Positions 25,301 to 35,290 are shown, counted from the first letter of the stretch. The stretch: 64,000 bases of DNA from Siphonodentalium dalli (GCA_032622095.1 CP136064.1:258519863-258583862), one strand, 5' to 3'. Notes: generated by a model from the letters alone, not told the origin. Numbers and translations are program-made.

Positions 25301-28300
25301 GACCCGACCCTGTGTAAATATGTCCATAGCGCACTCAGATTTAGATTATTGAACTAATTGTCCATTAAGTTTGAATCCACAGAAACGTGCCATCCCATTT
25401 CTTCCATATATATATATGGAACATACATGTACATGAATTAATTCCATCGAATGCGCAACAAATGTACCATGCACATGCAGAGTACGTGTACCATCATCGG
25501 TTAGTATTTATAATAATAGCTTATAACCAAGGTGCGTGACCACCGACCTGACAGCTGATTAGAGACAATCAAACTGGCACGCTGACCAATATATACACAG
25601 GTGAAAAGCGGGCTGGTCTATCAGCGATTGCACAATAATATTGTTCGAGTTAATTGTTGAAAGGAAATCACCCATGACGGCATGACCCCAGATAAACATC
25701 TAACTTAACCGCAGAGCAAATTAGAATCCATACGACAATCAGGTGCTTGTACTAAATCATTTTTATCCAAAAGTTGAAAACCGTATAGCTGAGTATCCGG
25801 ATAGCCGTAATTCTTATCCGGCGAAGTATAAACACTCTATTGTTATCGCTGCCGGCTACAGCGAATGCGATCTTCGCCGGGTAATGTATAAACACCCCCT
25901 GAATGTGAGAATCCATTTAGTATAGAAATGTTAATTAAGAATTGTATAAAAAATACTCAACTTCCAGTCAAGAGACGAGCAATATTCTGACATCCATTTT
26001 TAATGTTTTGTTATCTGGATGATAACTTGAACAACATTTTGCATAATTTTATGATATTTGGTACATTGTCTATACAGTTGAGAAAGTTTCAGTAAAATCT
26101 GGTTTGTTAATTAATTATTTCTGATCGAGTTATGCCCCTTTCTGACTGGTTGATTATTTTGATGTCAGGATGATAAACTTAGTTCGCCTAGTTGATCTAT
26201 TGCCATGCGTTGGTGTCTGTGTGTGTGTCTGTCAACCATTCCATTTGGCACACACTACAGGCCACATCCCTTAACCAAACATCACCAAACTTCATATGGA
26301 TCCTCAAAGTGACCTCTGGATGGGAGCTTTATACCATATTTTCCGAATTTTGTAAAAAAACATGTAAAACATCTTGTATTCCATAGTTAACCCTTTACCC
26401 AACAGAAGGGCCCTGTGCCAATGCATTCTCTTATATATGCGAGTCGACCATAGGTCGCCTCGCATATATAAGAGAATGCATTGGCCTAACACATTAAAAA
26501 TTATAAAATTGTTAAAGAATGTAAGAAAAAATGGTAAAAAGTGTTAAAAAATGTTTTTTTTTTAGGCCAATGCATTCTCTTATATATGCGAGGCGACCTA
26601 TGGTCGACTCGCATATATAAGAGAATGCATTGGCACAGGGCATAACTGTAACCATCACAATGTGGTCAATGAGCCGGTTCCAATGATATCCATATTTGTA
26701 TGGTTTTATTGAGACATACCCAAGATAATTTAGGCTGTTGCAGCTTTATTTGGCCAGTTTTGGCCGGTTTGTTGGGTAAAGGGTTAAATCCATTGGCACA
26801 CTCTGCAGCTCACATTTATTGGAGAAATGTTTTGAACATTTATAGGTATTAAATTTGAATGGCAGCTATTTTGTAGTTTGCTCGTTCCATGACTAAATCC
26901 TTGTCACACCCTATATAATCATTATTTCCCATCCGATTGGTCCCTAACTTCATGTGGCTCTCCGGGTTGACCTCCAGTCATTGACACTATCATTATACCC
27001 CCCGCAACGAAGTTAGGGGGGGGGGGGTATACTGGAGTCAGCTTGTCCGTCCGTCGTCCGTCCATGGACACAAATTTGTCCGGAGTTTTTCTCAGTCGTT
27101 TTTTGATCAATTTCCGTGAAACTTGGTACAGACATCAACCACCATGGGAACCTGTGCACCTGCGATTATGACGTCTGTCAGACTTTTTTTGGTGGAGTTA
27201 TCCCCCCTTTTTCAACTTAGAAAATATTCGCAACATGTAACTTTTGTCCGAGCTTTTATTAGCTCACCTGAGACGAAGTCTCCGGTGGAGCTATAGTCAT
27301 CACTCCTCGTCCGTCCGTCCGTCCGTCTGTCCGTCTGTCCGTCCGTCAACTTTTTTAAAAACATCTTCTCCTCTGAAACCATCATACCGAATTGGTTCAT
27401 ATTTGGTGTGGATGTTCCCTAGGTGACTCTCATTCAGATTTGTTCAAATGAGGTCACTGGGTCAAATAGTTGTGAAACCAGGGCCATAACTCTATTCCTC
27501 CACAGTAATTCTTACAACAACTTCTTGTCCATAACCATTGTGCCGATTTAGCTAATATTTGGTATGGAGGGTCCTTGGGTGACTGGTGTTCAGATTTGTT
27601 CAAATGAGGTCACCCGGTCAATTAGTTGAGAAACCAGGGCCATAACTCATAGTAATTCTTACAATGACTTCTTCTACAAAAATATTGGGCCGATTTAGCT
27701 TATATTTGGTACTGAGGGACCTTGGGTGACTGGGAATCAGATTTGTTCAAATTTGGTCACTGGGTCAATTAGGGGCAGAGCCAGGGACATAACTCTAAAA
27801 ACCAAAAAATTACATTTTTGCATTTTGATCATATTTGGTGTGGATGTTCCCTAGGTGATTGTCATTCAGATTTGTTCAAATGAGGTCACTGTGTCAAACA
27901 GTTGCGAAACCAGGGCCATAACTATATTCCTCCTTGGTAATTCTTATAACGAATTCTTGTCAAGAACCATTATGCCGATTTAGTTTATATTTGGTATGTG
28001 GGGTCATTGAATGACTGGGGTTCAGATTTGTTCAAATGGGGTCACTGGGTCAAATAGGGGTGGAGCCAGGGCCATAATTCCCCAAAAAATAATAAAAAAT
28101 TCAGAAACTCCTTGATCAATATAACATACAAACAAAATTATCACCCCCCTCCACATTACTCAGAACCCCACCCTGCCCCCAACCAACAGCATTCCACCCT
28201 ATCTCACCTCCTAACTCACAGGTAAATAAAGTATTTTTTATTTAAATAAATTAAAAAACATTTAATTAAAATTTTGAAGAACTTGTGACATTACATCTTC

Positions 28301-31300
28301 GGGGGGGGGGGGGGGGGTGGGGGTAGAGTAGGTACCTCTGAAATCAGGGGTTTGGGAGAAAAGATGAACAGACAGATGGACAGAATTGTTCAGTAAATTT
28401 CTTTTAATACTAGTATCTGTGCATTCCCATGACAAGGCAACTCTTCTGTAGCTATAGGCAGAGTCCCCAGGGAGTGTATTCATGTCATTCATAAATTAAA
28501 TGAGATTAAGGTAGCAGTACACGATTTCACGGGTTGTAGGGGGTCTGAAAAATAGAAATATAAGTATCTGGGGGGCATAACGGCCAGTGTAGCCTGTGTT
28601 AACTGTGTCATTACTGGTTTGAAGGTTTATTTATTTTACTAAACTGGGAAAGTTCTCAAAAAAGTGAAAAATTTGGATACGCAACAGGGTTTTCGTATTC
28701 AGTGAAGGCCAACTCTGTGTTATTGATTACAGGAAAATAGCCCGATTTCTCTCCCCTGAATTCTGTCATCTGGGCTCGCAAGACTTTTTTTTCAAATTGA
28801 TACGATAACTTTTTTTCTATTTCAAATATTTCTCAGCTCTAGCATAGCTCTATCAGGTGGAAGAATCTTATTTACTGACATTCGCTCTATCATGGTCTGT
28901 TTTTGGGTTGAAAATGGCCAATTTGAGTAAAAAAAATGGGTAAAATTGAGCGGTTCGTGTGTGCTAACCAAGGGGCATAACTCAATGACAAACTGTACGA
29001 AGAACCAAAAGTACATTTATATGATTACACCTAAAATTTCTGTCGAAATTAAAACATGCTCGATTGGATATATGCCAACGATAATGGCTTAGCATTGATT
29101 TGAAGTACAGTAACCCCTCCCAGGTTGGCAAAATTGCTGGAAATCGTGTATTGCTACCTAATGGTGTTATCAATGAAGCACCCTTGTTGTTTACATTTGC
29201 CGACACAATCATGTCAATCTTGATATGTTTATAAACATTCCTGCAGATCTGCTAGAAGTCATTAATTCCCAATCTCTCATGTATTCTTCATATCAGGACT
29301 AATGTCATTTGCAGAATGAGGTCCCCAGAGGGTGAATTTAGTGATGGTATCCCACACAGCGGCCTAGCATCACTAAATTCTCCCTCTGGAGACCTCATTC
29401 TGCTTAGGCCTCATCTTCTGGGAGGTATCTATAGTATCAAATTAACATTGTTAGTTACATTTCCCTTCTAGGAAGTTTCTATATCCCCTAATTTGCAGAA
29501 GATAAATTCATAATTGAGGTGCCCAATGGGTGAACATCACCAACTTCAACTGGGGAACTTAAATCTTATCCTAGGTCTGCCATAGCAGTTGGGGGCCCTA
29601 GCAGAATGAGGTCCCCAGATGGTGAATTTGGTGATGCTAGCCCGCTGTGCAGGATAGCATCACTAAATTCACCCTCTGGGGACCTCATTCTGCAAATGAC
29701 AGACACACTTTCACACTATTTCAAGGCTTGATTGTATAATACATTGTGTTGCTTGAGGCCAGGCATGCACAATGTAGGAACAGACAGTTTTTGTGATGCT
29801 ATCCCGCACATTGGGCTAGCATCACAAAATTCACCCTCTGGAGACCTCATTCTGCTTAGGCCTCATCTTCTGGGAAGTATCTATAGTATCAAATTTCCAT
29901 TGTTGTTAGTTAAATTTCCCTTCTAGGAAGTTTCTATATCCCCTAATTTGCAGAAGATAAAATTCATAAATGAGGTGCCCAATGGGTGAATATCACCAAC
30001 TTCAACTGGGGAACTTAAATCTTATCCTTATCAGATTTGTGAAAATGGGATCACAAAGTCAAATAAGGGCAGAGCCAGAGACTTAACTATTTCACTGCAT
30101 AGTAATTCTTAAAAACTGTTTGCAAGACCTATTTGGCTTATATAGTCTGGTGAGCGACCCCACAGTCATTGACTGTCTTGTTCCTACATTTTTCGGTCAA
30201 TTTTTTAAAAACGTGGCACAGATATTTAGTACCATGGGAACTTGTGCACCTGCGATTATGACGTCTGTCCGACATTTTTTGGTGGAGTGATCCCACCTTT
30301 TTCGACTTATAGAAACTTTTTTTACAACATGAATAATTTTATCGAGCTTTTTTTCCTACATTTTTCGGTCGATGTTTTTTAATCTTGGCACTGATATTTA
30401 GTACCATGGGAACCTGTGCACCTGCGATTATGACGTCTGTCCGACATTTTTTGTGTGGAGTAATTCCCCTTTTTTGACTTAGAATTTTTTTCGCAACATA
30501 CATAATTTTGTCCAAGCTTTTATTCCTACATTTTTCGGTCAATAGGTTTAAGATTAGGGTTATGGTTGTACACCTGGGAACTGTTATTTTATTATTTTAA
30601 CTAAATGTTTACTGACATGTGAAACATCTTAGTATTTTAAATACAGGGGGGTATCCGTAGTCCCATTGGGACAGTCACACCTCTAGTTTTATTTTGCTTT
30701 AACCCTTTCTATACTAAATACTCATTGCCGAGTAGTTCCCTTAAAGGGGTACTGTACACTAAATCTGGTCATTTCTGGGACCAACCTAAATATTTATAGT
30801 CAATAGAATATATGCAACAAATTAATGAATTTGAGCCATGGAATAGTGCAAAATACACTCATGTGATCTATGAACAATGCAAACAACATGGTAATTATAA
30901 TGAAAATGAATTTATGACTGGAATCTAAAATTAATTTTCATTATAATTACCATGTTGTTTGTATCGTTCATATGGTAAATGAGTGTATTGTGCACTAATC
31001 CTTGGATCAAATTCATTCATTTGTTGCATTATATTCTATTGACTATAAAAGGAGATAGTCCCAGAAATGACCAGATTTAGTGTACATTTAAGAAATGTTC
31101 TGATAATAAGCTCATCAAACATTGAACTTATAACAAGAAATATTGAACTTATTATCTGAACAATTCCATCCAATAAATAGGACTTCTTCTGTACTTGTAA
31201 TATCTATCATTTGCTAATTTTTCCTGAAAGCCCCTCCAGATGAATTCCAATGTATATTTTTTATAACTGAGTGGGTGAATCCAGAGTACAGAAAGTGTTA

Positions 31301-34300
31301 AAAATCTGGCATGTGCATCCAGGGAATGGAATATTCAAATTAATGTCTCTTTTGCAGAACGACCATGACCAGATATTAAAATTAATCTCTGTTTTGCAGG
31401 ACGACCATGGCCGGTTGCTTTCGGTGCAGGTATTGGCTTAGGAATGGGGTACTCAAACTGCCAACATGATTTCAAGAATCCGTATTTACTCCATGGATGC
31501 ATGAGAAAAGTATGCCTTCATCTTGTTAACCCTTTCATGCTGGGAGCTGCACTGGTGCAGCATTAAAGACCCTGTGACAGTGCATTCTCTTTTATATGCG
31601 AGTCTCCCATAGGGAGCCTCGCCTTTATAAGAGAATACACTGGCTTGCAAGGTCAATGTAAATATTGTTACAAATTTTATGATGATCAGACAAACAGTAC
31701 GGCCTGTAGCCCGCGCCAATGGATTCAAATTTGAAATCCAAGATGGCCACCAGCGGCCATGTTTTTTGGCCGAATGACCCCAAAATGACTCCAGTCATGA
31801 AAGGGTTAAACAAGCTTGTCTGAGAAACCAGAACACAGATTGGTGATAGAATTTCTTAACATTTACGAGATAGCAGATATGATTGTGACAAATCAATTTA
31901 AAGCACCTGGTTATTCGATAGATTAAAGGGAGACTAACTAAATCCAGCCATTATATAAGCCATCTCCTACTCTATTCAGCAACAAATATGTAACAAATAA
32001 ATGAATTAGAGTCAGGGATGAGTGCAAAATACACCAATGTACTTTATGAATGATGAAAAACAACATGGTAATTATAATGAAAATGAGTAAAGGCTTAAGC
32101 CTTTACTCAATTTCGTTATAATTATCAGGTTGTTATATGCGGTTCTTTGTGTATGAGAGTATATATAACACTCAATTCTTGACTCATATTAATTATTATT
32201 AGCTTTGTAAGTTTGAGCTATTGCCATGGGTTGGCGTCCGTCGTCAGTGTGTCTGTGTGTCCGTCAACAATTTCCTTTGACGTGGGCTGCAGGTCGTATC
32301 TTTGGTCTGATCTTTATGAAATTTGTCGTGAATGTTGACATTGACATCTAGATGGGAACGAGTCATTTTGGGGTCATTCGGCCAAAAAACATGACCGCTG
32401 GTGGCCATCTTGGATTTCAAAATTAAATCCATTGGCACAGGCTACAGGCCGTACTGTTTGTGTGATCATCATAAAATTTTGTCATGAAAAAAACATGGCC
32501 GCTGGTGGCCATCTTGGATTTTACTCTTTGCATCACTAAATCCTTTGACACATCCAGCAGACCACATCTCTGATCCGATCATCACCAAACTTCATATGGA
32601 TCATCGGGGCGACCTCTAGATAGGAACGAGTCATTTTGGGGTCATTTGGCCAAAAAACATGGCCACCGTCAGCCATCTTGGATTTTGCTCTTTGCATCAC
32701 TAAATACTTTCGCACGGGCTACAGGTCGTATGTTTGGTCGGATCTTTATGAAATTTGTCGTGAATGTTGACATTGACATGTAGATGGGAAACGAGTCATC
32801 TTGGGGTCATTCGGCCAAAAAACATGGCCACTGGTGGCCATCTTGGATTTCAAAATTAAATCCATTGGCGCGGGCTACAGGCCGTACTGTTTGTCTGATC
32901 ATCATAAAATTTTTAATGAAAGTTGACATTTACATGTAGATGGGAACGAGTCATTTTAGGATCATTCGGCCAAAAAACATGGCCGCTGGTGGCCATCTTG
33001 GATTTTACTCTTTGCATCACTAAATCCTTTGACACATCCTACAGACCACATCTCTGATCCGATCATCACCAAACTTCATATGGATCATCGGGGTGACCAC
33101 TAGATGGGAACGAGTCATTTTGGGTTCATTTGGCCAAAAAACATGGCCGCCATCAGCCATCTTGGATTTTACTCTTTGCATCACTAAATACTTTCACACA
33201 CCCTACAGACCACAACCCTGATCCGATCATCACCAAACTTCATATTCATCATTGGGCACGAATCATTTTGGGGTAATTCGGCCAAAAAACATGGCCGCTG
33301 GTGGTCATCTTGGATTTCAAAATTGAATCCATTGGCGTGGGCTACAGGCCGCACTGTTTGTCTGATCATCATAAAATTTCTCATGAATGTTGACATTTAC
33401 ATGTAGATGGGAACGAGTCATTTTAGGATCAATCGGCCAAAAAACATGGTCGTTGGCGGCCATCTTGGATTTACTCTTTGCATCAGTAAATCCTTGGACA
33501 CATCCTACAGACCACATCCCTGATCCGATCATCACTAAACTTCATATGGATCATCGTGGTGACCTCTAGATGGGAACGAGTCATTTGGCCAAAAATCATG
33601 GCCGCCGGCAGCCATATTGGATTTTACTCTTTGCATCACTAAATACTTTGACACAACCTACATACCACATCCCTGATCTGATCATCACCAAACTTCATGT
33701 GGATCATCTGGGTGACCTCTTGATGGGAACGAGTCATTTTGGGGTCATTTTTCGGCAAAAAAATATGGCCACTATAAATGGCCATTTTGGATTTTACTCT
33801 TTGTGTGACTAAATATTTCTAAAAAATCCATTAGCATGGGTTATAGACCGATCTGTTTGTTTGATCTTCATGAAATTTGTCATAGATGTTGACATTGACA
33901 TGTAGATGGGAACGAGTCATTTTGGGGTCATTCGGCAAGAAAACATGGCCGCCGGTGGCCATTTTAGAATTTACTCTTTGCATCACTAAATCCTTTGGCA
34001 CACCCTACAGACCACATCCCTGATCCAATCATTATGAAACTTGTCATGAATGTTGATATTGACATGTACATCTTGTCTTACTTAGACATTTCAATTAGCA
34101 CCTTTCCTAATTCCTCCATTTACTGTCAACCTTTAAATTATTCCCCTACCTAAGTTGAGCTACAGTGTCATTGACACTTTCATTATTAGATATTTTCTAT
34201 TGTCTATAGTAGGAGATGGCACCATAAATGGCTGGAGTTAGGTACAGTCTCTAAAAGTTGCTAAGAGCCTAATAGTAGTGTCAGCACGATTATTAATTTT

Positions 34301-34665
34301 GGAGAACATTCCCAATGATCACTATTATTTGGCATTGAGACGTAAGAGTGAAATTGCCATCACTATTATTAATTTCAGCCCAAATCCCCACCCATCACTA
34401 TTTTATTAGGCCATTTATTACTCGTTTATCATCCTGCGAGTTAAAACTCTGGTTCTCATTTTACCATCGCACCACAACAAACTTGTGCAACGTTAACCAG
34501 TTCACATACTATTCTATCTATATCCGAAAGTTTCAGATAAAATTGACTTTTTATTCTTCTCTTGTTCATTGATTCTTTTTGTATTTTCAGAAATCAGCTG
34601 ATGCTTGCAAGAAAGTGGAGAAAGCAGTTGAAAAAGCCACTGAACCTTGTAAAGAGTGCCATTGA
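16305..34665 (+). CDS. MICOS10: Mic10, MICOS complex subunit (four exons, join)
   Basis: Joined exons 16305-16389, 21645-21692, 31400-31509 and 34591-34665 encode 105 residues. All junctions are GT-AG and phases match. Mic10 is a small inner-mitochondrial-membrane protein that oligomerises to bend the membrane at crista junctions. Seen here: the family N-terminal motif HKWDRCLSD (15-23), a first glycine-rich membrane segment with GLGLGIVFS (31-39), the charged turn FFKRRPWP (42-49), a second segment with the GxGxGxG-type motif GAGIGLGMG (53-61), then YSNCQHDF (62-69). The hairpin topology places both ends toward the intermembrane space. Vertebrate Mic10 is about 78 residues; this one has a slightly longer N-terminus and a lysine/cysteine-rich tail (82-105). 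The start is the only ATG upstream of the conserved motif in exon 1, and no competing frame exists. The gene spans 18 kb for 318 coding bases, with introns full of transposons. The neighbour is a phosphatase gene in tail-to-tail orientation; no functional link is implied. Confidence 0.93.
16618..18373. mobile_element. 1.76-kb hAT-like element in Mic10 intron 1
   Basis: Ends CAGGGTTTCC and GGAAACCCTG are directly flanked by ATAAATT on both sides (16611-16617, 18374-18380). Only short terminal inversion is seen. A minus-strand frame at 16617-16805 has no transposase motif. It contains the nested element 16995-17716. Confidence 0.75.
16995..17716. mobile_element. 722-bp TIR element with 9-bp target duplication, nested
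   Basis: TAGTCCAACAAATTAGACT at the left and its complement AGTCTAATTTGTTGGACTA at the right; arms extend through AATATTTGGACATTTA-type sequence. CATTAAGGG flanks both sides (16986-16994, 17717-17725). Nine-base duplications are typical of Mutator-like elements. No transposase. Confidence 0.85.
18525..19704. mobile_element. 1180-bp hAT-like element in Mic10 intron 1
   Basis: Ends TAGGGGTGTAACGATAC and GTATCGTTACACCCCTA-like, with perfect 8-bp target duplications GCGTTTAT (18517-18524, 19705-19712). Subterminal regions are rich in TATCG motifs. The frame at 19457-19705 shows no transposase feature, so it is non-autonomous. Confidence 0.9.
19713..21420. other. Mic10 intron 1 remainder; no gene recognised
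   Basis: No exon or clear element. A poly-C tract lies at about 20584-20603. Frames at 20907-21170 lack known motifs. Confidence 0.5.
21420..21560. repeat. Fragment of the AAAGGTACTCAATC MITE family
   Basis: Contains GGTGGGTTCCTCGACATAAA, TCAAATATTTTTCACACC and AATAGTAATTTAGGGGTGC, matching the right ends of the copies at 12.6-16 kb. It lies about 85 bp before Mic10 exon 2. Confidence 0.6.
21645..21692 (+). CDS. MICOS10: Mic10 exon 2 (first membrane segment)
   Basis: A 48-base exon between a pyrimidine-rich acceptor (ttatttttcag) and the donor gtaagtac. It encodes SGLGLGIVFSVIFFK, the first transmembrane segment of the family. It starts with two bases that finish Ala29 and ends with one base of Arg45. 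Confidence 0.93.
21785..21950. repeat. Half copy of the 330-bp palindromic MITE (AATGAATTTGAGCCATGG)
   Basis: Shares AATGAATTTGAGCCATGGAT, GCAAAATACACTCATGTG and ATTATAATGAAAATGAATTT with the full palindrome at 30744-31092. Confidence 0.75.
22579..22661. repeat. Perfect palindrome, 41-bp arms, 1-base centre
   Basis: The left arm 22579-22619 is the exact reverse complement of 22621-22661, around a single G at 22620. The centre reads GGAACTCA-G-TGAGTTCC. It lies in Mic10 intron 2 and does not belong to the other MITE families here. Confidence 0.95.
22662..23838. other. Mic10 intron 2 segment; no gene recognised
   Basis: Contains GATGGCCACCAAAATGGC-type phrases similar to the intron 3 satellite. 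The 98-residue frame at 22916-23212 shows no domain that I recognise. Confidence 0.45.
23839..24300. mobile_element. TTAA-CCCTTTCTAT element carrying a nested GAGGTCCCC MITE
   Basis: Starts TTAA-CCCTTTCTATGCTAAATA with ATGTTCAGATAATAAG, as at 30699, 36270-36424 and 51754. It is interrupted at 23933-24172 and continues with TATCTATCATTCTGC and GTATACTGTTATATAACTGA. Its right terminus is not clear. Confidence 0.6.
23933..24172. mobile_element. GAGGTCCCC double-hairpin MITE, short form
   Basis: CAAGCCTTGAAATAG, TGTCTGTCATTTGCAG, then a hairpin of GAATGAGGTCCCCAGAGGGT with its complement (23964-24052). A second hairpin in the opposite sense follows (24065-24157), then TGCAAATTACAGACA. Only about 12 bases separate the two hairpins. 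Confidence 0.85.
24303..25895. mobile_element. Possible degenerate element with GCCGG-rich ends
   Basis: Left GTTACCCGGCGAA and GCCGGCGAAG motifs near 24330-24390 are mirrored by CTTCGCCGGGTAA at about 25873 and TCCGGCGAAGTAT near 25820, with GTGTTTACACAT / ATGTATAAACAC pairs. The inversion is partial. No coding sequence is seen inside. Confidence 0.4.
26387..26787. mobile_element. TTAA hairpin MITE, shell a, two cassettes
   Basis: TTAA-CCCTTTACCCAACA to TTGGGTAAAGGG-TTAA. Hairpins at 26417-26486 and 26564-26633. Inverted relative to 14068-14467 and nearly identical to it. Confidence 0.88.
26994..27255. repeat. GTATACTGG-type mollusc repeat, one unit
   Basis: CCCCGCAACGAAGTTAGGGG, poly-G, GTATACTGGAGTCAGCTTGT, then ACCATGGGAACCTGTGCACC and TGCGATTATGACGTCTG. 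The same unit occurs in arrays at 30170-30690 and 48965-49505. Confidence 0.8.
27258..28130. repeat. AGCTCACCTG-led repeat with internal tandem units
   Basis: TTAGCTCACCTGAGACGAAG, then GTCCGTCCGTCCGTC, then four units of about 145 bp with TTTGGTATGGAGGGTC, CAGATTTGTTCAAATGAGGT and AGGGCCATAACTC. Short frames on both strands here are repeat translations. Confidence 0.85.
28131..29300. other. Mic10 intron 2 segment; no gene recognised
   Basis: Holds a C-rich stretch (28140-28200) and a poly-G tract (about 28301-28324). No exon signal was identified. Minus-strand frames lack motifs. Confidence 0.45.
29302..29730. mobile_element. GAGGTCCCC double-hairpin MITE, full form
   Basis: Hairpins at 29313-29403 and 29603-29694 flank an internal region with CTTCTGGGAGGTATCTATAG and GGTGAACATCACCAACTTCA. 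The right end reads TGCAAATGACAGACAC and CTATTTCAAGGCTTG. Confidence 0.85.
29773..30029. mobile_element. Truncated GAGGTCCCC MITE
   Basis: One partial hairpin (GTGATGCTATCCCGCACATT to GACCTCATTCTGC) plus the internal region in the same order as the adjacent full copy. It ends at CTTATCC without the second hairpin. Confidence 0.75.
30140..30690. repeat. GTATACTGG-type repeat, tandem units
   Basis: Two full units of about 180 bp contain CCATGGGAACYTGTGCACCT, GACGTCTGTCCGACATTTTT and CCTACATTTTTCGGTC. The end reads CCCATTGGGACAGTCACACC. Confidence 0.8.
30699..31301. mobile_element. TTAA-CCCTTTCTAT element with nested palindromic MITE
   Basis: Starts TTAA-CCCTTTCTATACTAAATA and ends ACAGAAAGTG-TTAA. 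The palindrome 30744-31092 interrupts it exactly where the copy at 23839 reads CCCTTAGGAAATGTTC. Confidence 0.75.
30744..31092. mobile_element. 330-bp palindromic MITE (CTGTACACTAAATCTGG)
   Basis: GTACACTAAATCTGGTCATT at the left and its complement CCAGATTTAGTGTACA at the right pair over nearly the whole length. The centre lies in ATTTATGACTGGAATCTAAA. A related copy is at 31923-32163. Confidence 0.88.
31358..31372 (+). other. Decoy acceptor and exon-start copy before Mic10 exon 3
   Basis: CTTTTGCAG|AACGACCATGACC at 31349-31370 closely copies the true TTTTGCAG|GACGACCATGGCC at 31392-31412. In frame it would give K-R-P and then TGA, so its use would truncate Mic10. Confidence 0.7.
31400..31509 (+). 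CDS. MICOS10: Mic10 exon 3 (second membrane segment, GxGxGxG)
   Basis: A 110-base exon after ctgttttgcag and before gtatgcc. It encodes RPWPVAFGAGIGLGMGYSNC followed by QHDFKNPYLLHG, the most conserved part of Mic10. A transposon of the TTAA hairpin family begins only 16 bases after the donor. A similar acceptor with the same first bases lies 42 bases upstream. Confidence 0.95.
31526..31809. mobile_element. TTAA hairpin MITE, shell b, in Mic10 intron 3
   Basis: TTAA-CCCTTTCATGCTGGGAGC at the left and AGTCATGAAAGGG-TTAA at the right. One hairpin cassette variant (31580-31645, with loop GTCTCCCATAGGGAGCC). The right half is an inverted piece of the roughly 160-bp satellite found at 32.2-34 kb. 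Confidence 0.8.
31923..32163. mobile_element. Partial copy of the 330-bp palindromic MITE
   Basis: AACAAATAAATGAATTAGAG, GTGCAAAATACACCAATG and ATTATAATGAAAATGAG, then the complementary half beginning CTCAATTTCGTTATAATTAT. Diverged from 30744-31092. Confidence 0.75.
32225..34075. repeat. Satellite of about 160-bp units in Mic10 intron 3
   Basis: About 11 diverged units, each with GGGAACGAGTCATTTTGGGG, TCGGCCAAAAAACATGGCCG and CATCTTGGATTT. They alternate CATCACTAAATCCTTTGACA and ATCCATTGGCGCGGGCTACA variants. Open frames on both strands here are repeat translations. Confidence 0.93.
34591..34665 (+). CDS. MICOS10: Mic10 exon 4 (C-terminal tail, stop)
   Basis: The acceptor gtattttcag precedes 24 codons and a TGA. 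The encoded tail has ACKKVEKAVEKATEPCKECH at its end. It is rich in lysine and glutamate and holds three cysteines. It is not part of the core family motif, so the assignment rests on phase 0 continuity, a good acceptor and position. An alternative terminal exon is possible. Confidence 0.75.
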   Translation, partial: KSADACKKVEKAVEKATEPCKECH

Positions 34666-34860
34666 TAAGAAACTCATGATGTTTAGTGTATTTATCGTGA
34701 GATGACTGTGATAATCATGGGCCGATACAGATTTAATCCGATTATTGATTTATGACGATTTAATCCCATCGTTGCATGGTTGAAGACTCATAGTGACTAT
34801 CAAACATCATGGGAAGTTAATATAATTTAATTGTGCAAAATGTGTGTTTTTCCATAAAAT

Positions 34861-34866
34861 ATTAAA
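34861..34866 (+). terminator. Candidate Mic10 poly(A) signal ATTAAA
   Basis: ATTAAA lies 196 bases after the Mic10 stop, within AT-rich non-repeat sequence (34666-34900) that would be the 3' UTR. This is a plausible distance, but the motif is common in AT-rich DNA. Confidence 0.35.
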
Positions 34867-34869
34867 ACT

Positions 34870-35290
34870 GATTTGAGCTATGATACAAATGTCAATGATT
34901 CCAAGGAACAATGGTTCTTCATTTCACACCTGAATGCAAAATAATCGATCTCTGTAAAGCCACTTGGCACTTTGCGCTCCAGAATATACCTAATAATATT
35001 CGCTTTTAATTTTTTCCCAGTATATATAAGTCGATAAATACTTAAACTACTTTTCTACGAGCAGTATATATCCCAGTAAGATGCCTGAAGTCATAAAATA
35101 TACAATTTGAACATGTTTGGGATCCAAACAAAAAACATCCATTTGCATGGGACAGAAAAGAGCATCCTGTATTAGTCTGTTCCTGATATGGTAAAATGCG
35201 TTTATTTCACATCTGTGCAAAAAAAACAATACAGCTGGAAAGTGGATGTGACCATGGCAAGTATTTTTCAGAGGATATGAAGCCGGTTTA
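34870..35290. other. Intergenic; no gene recognised
   Basis: AT-rich sequence just after Mic10, with no coding signal. The frame at 35047-35229 has no known motif. Confidence 0.45.

Noticed and set aside
4858-28324. Homopolymer G or C runs (4858, 9591, 20584, 28301) as G-quadruplex regulators
   Set aside because: They are single uninterrupted runs next to repeats. Their length is unreliable and nothing links them to a gene.
32244-33812. Overlapping frames on both strands with KMATSGHVFWPNDPKMTRS
   Set aside because: They follow the roughly 160-bp satellite and appear in every unit and several frames.
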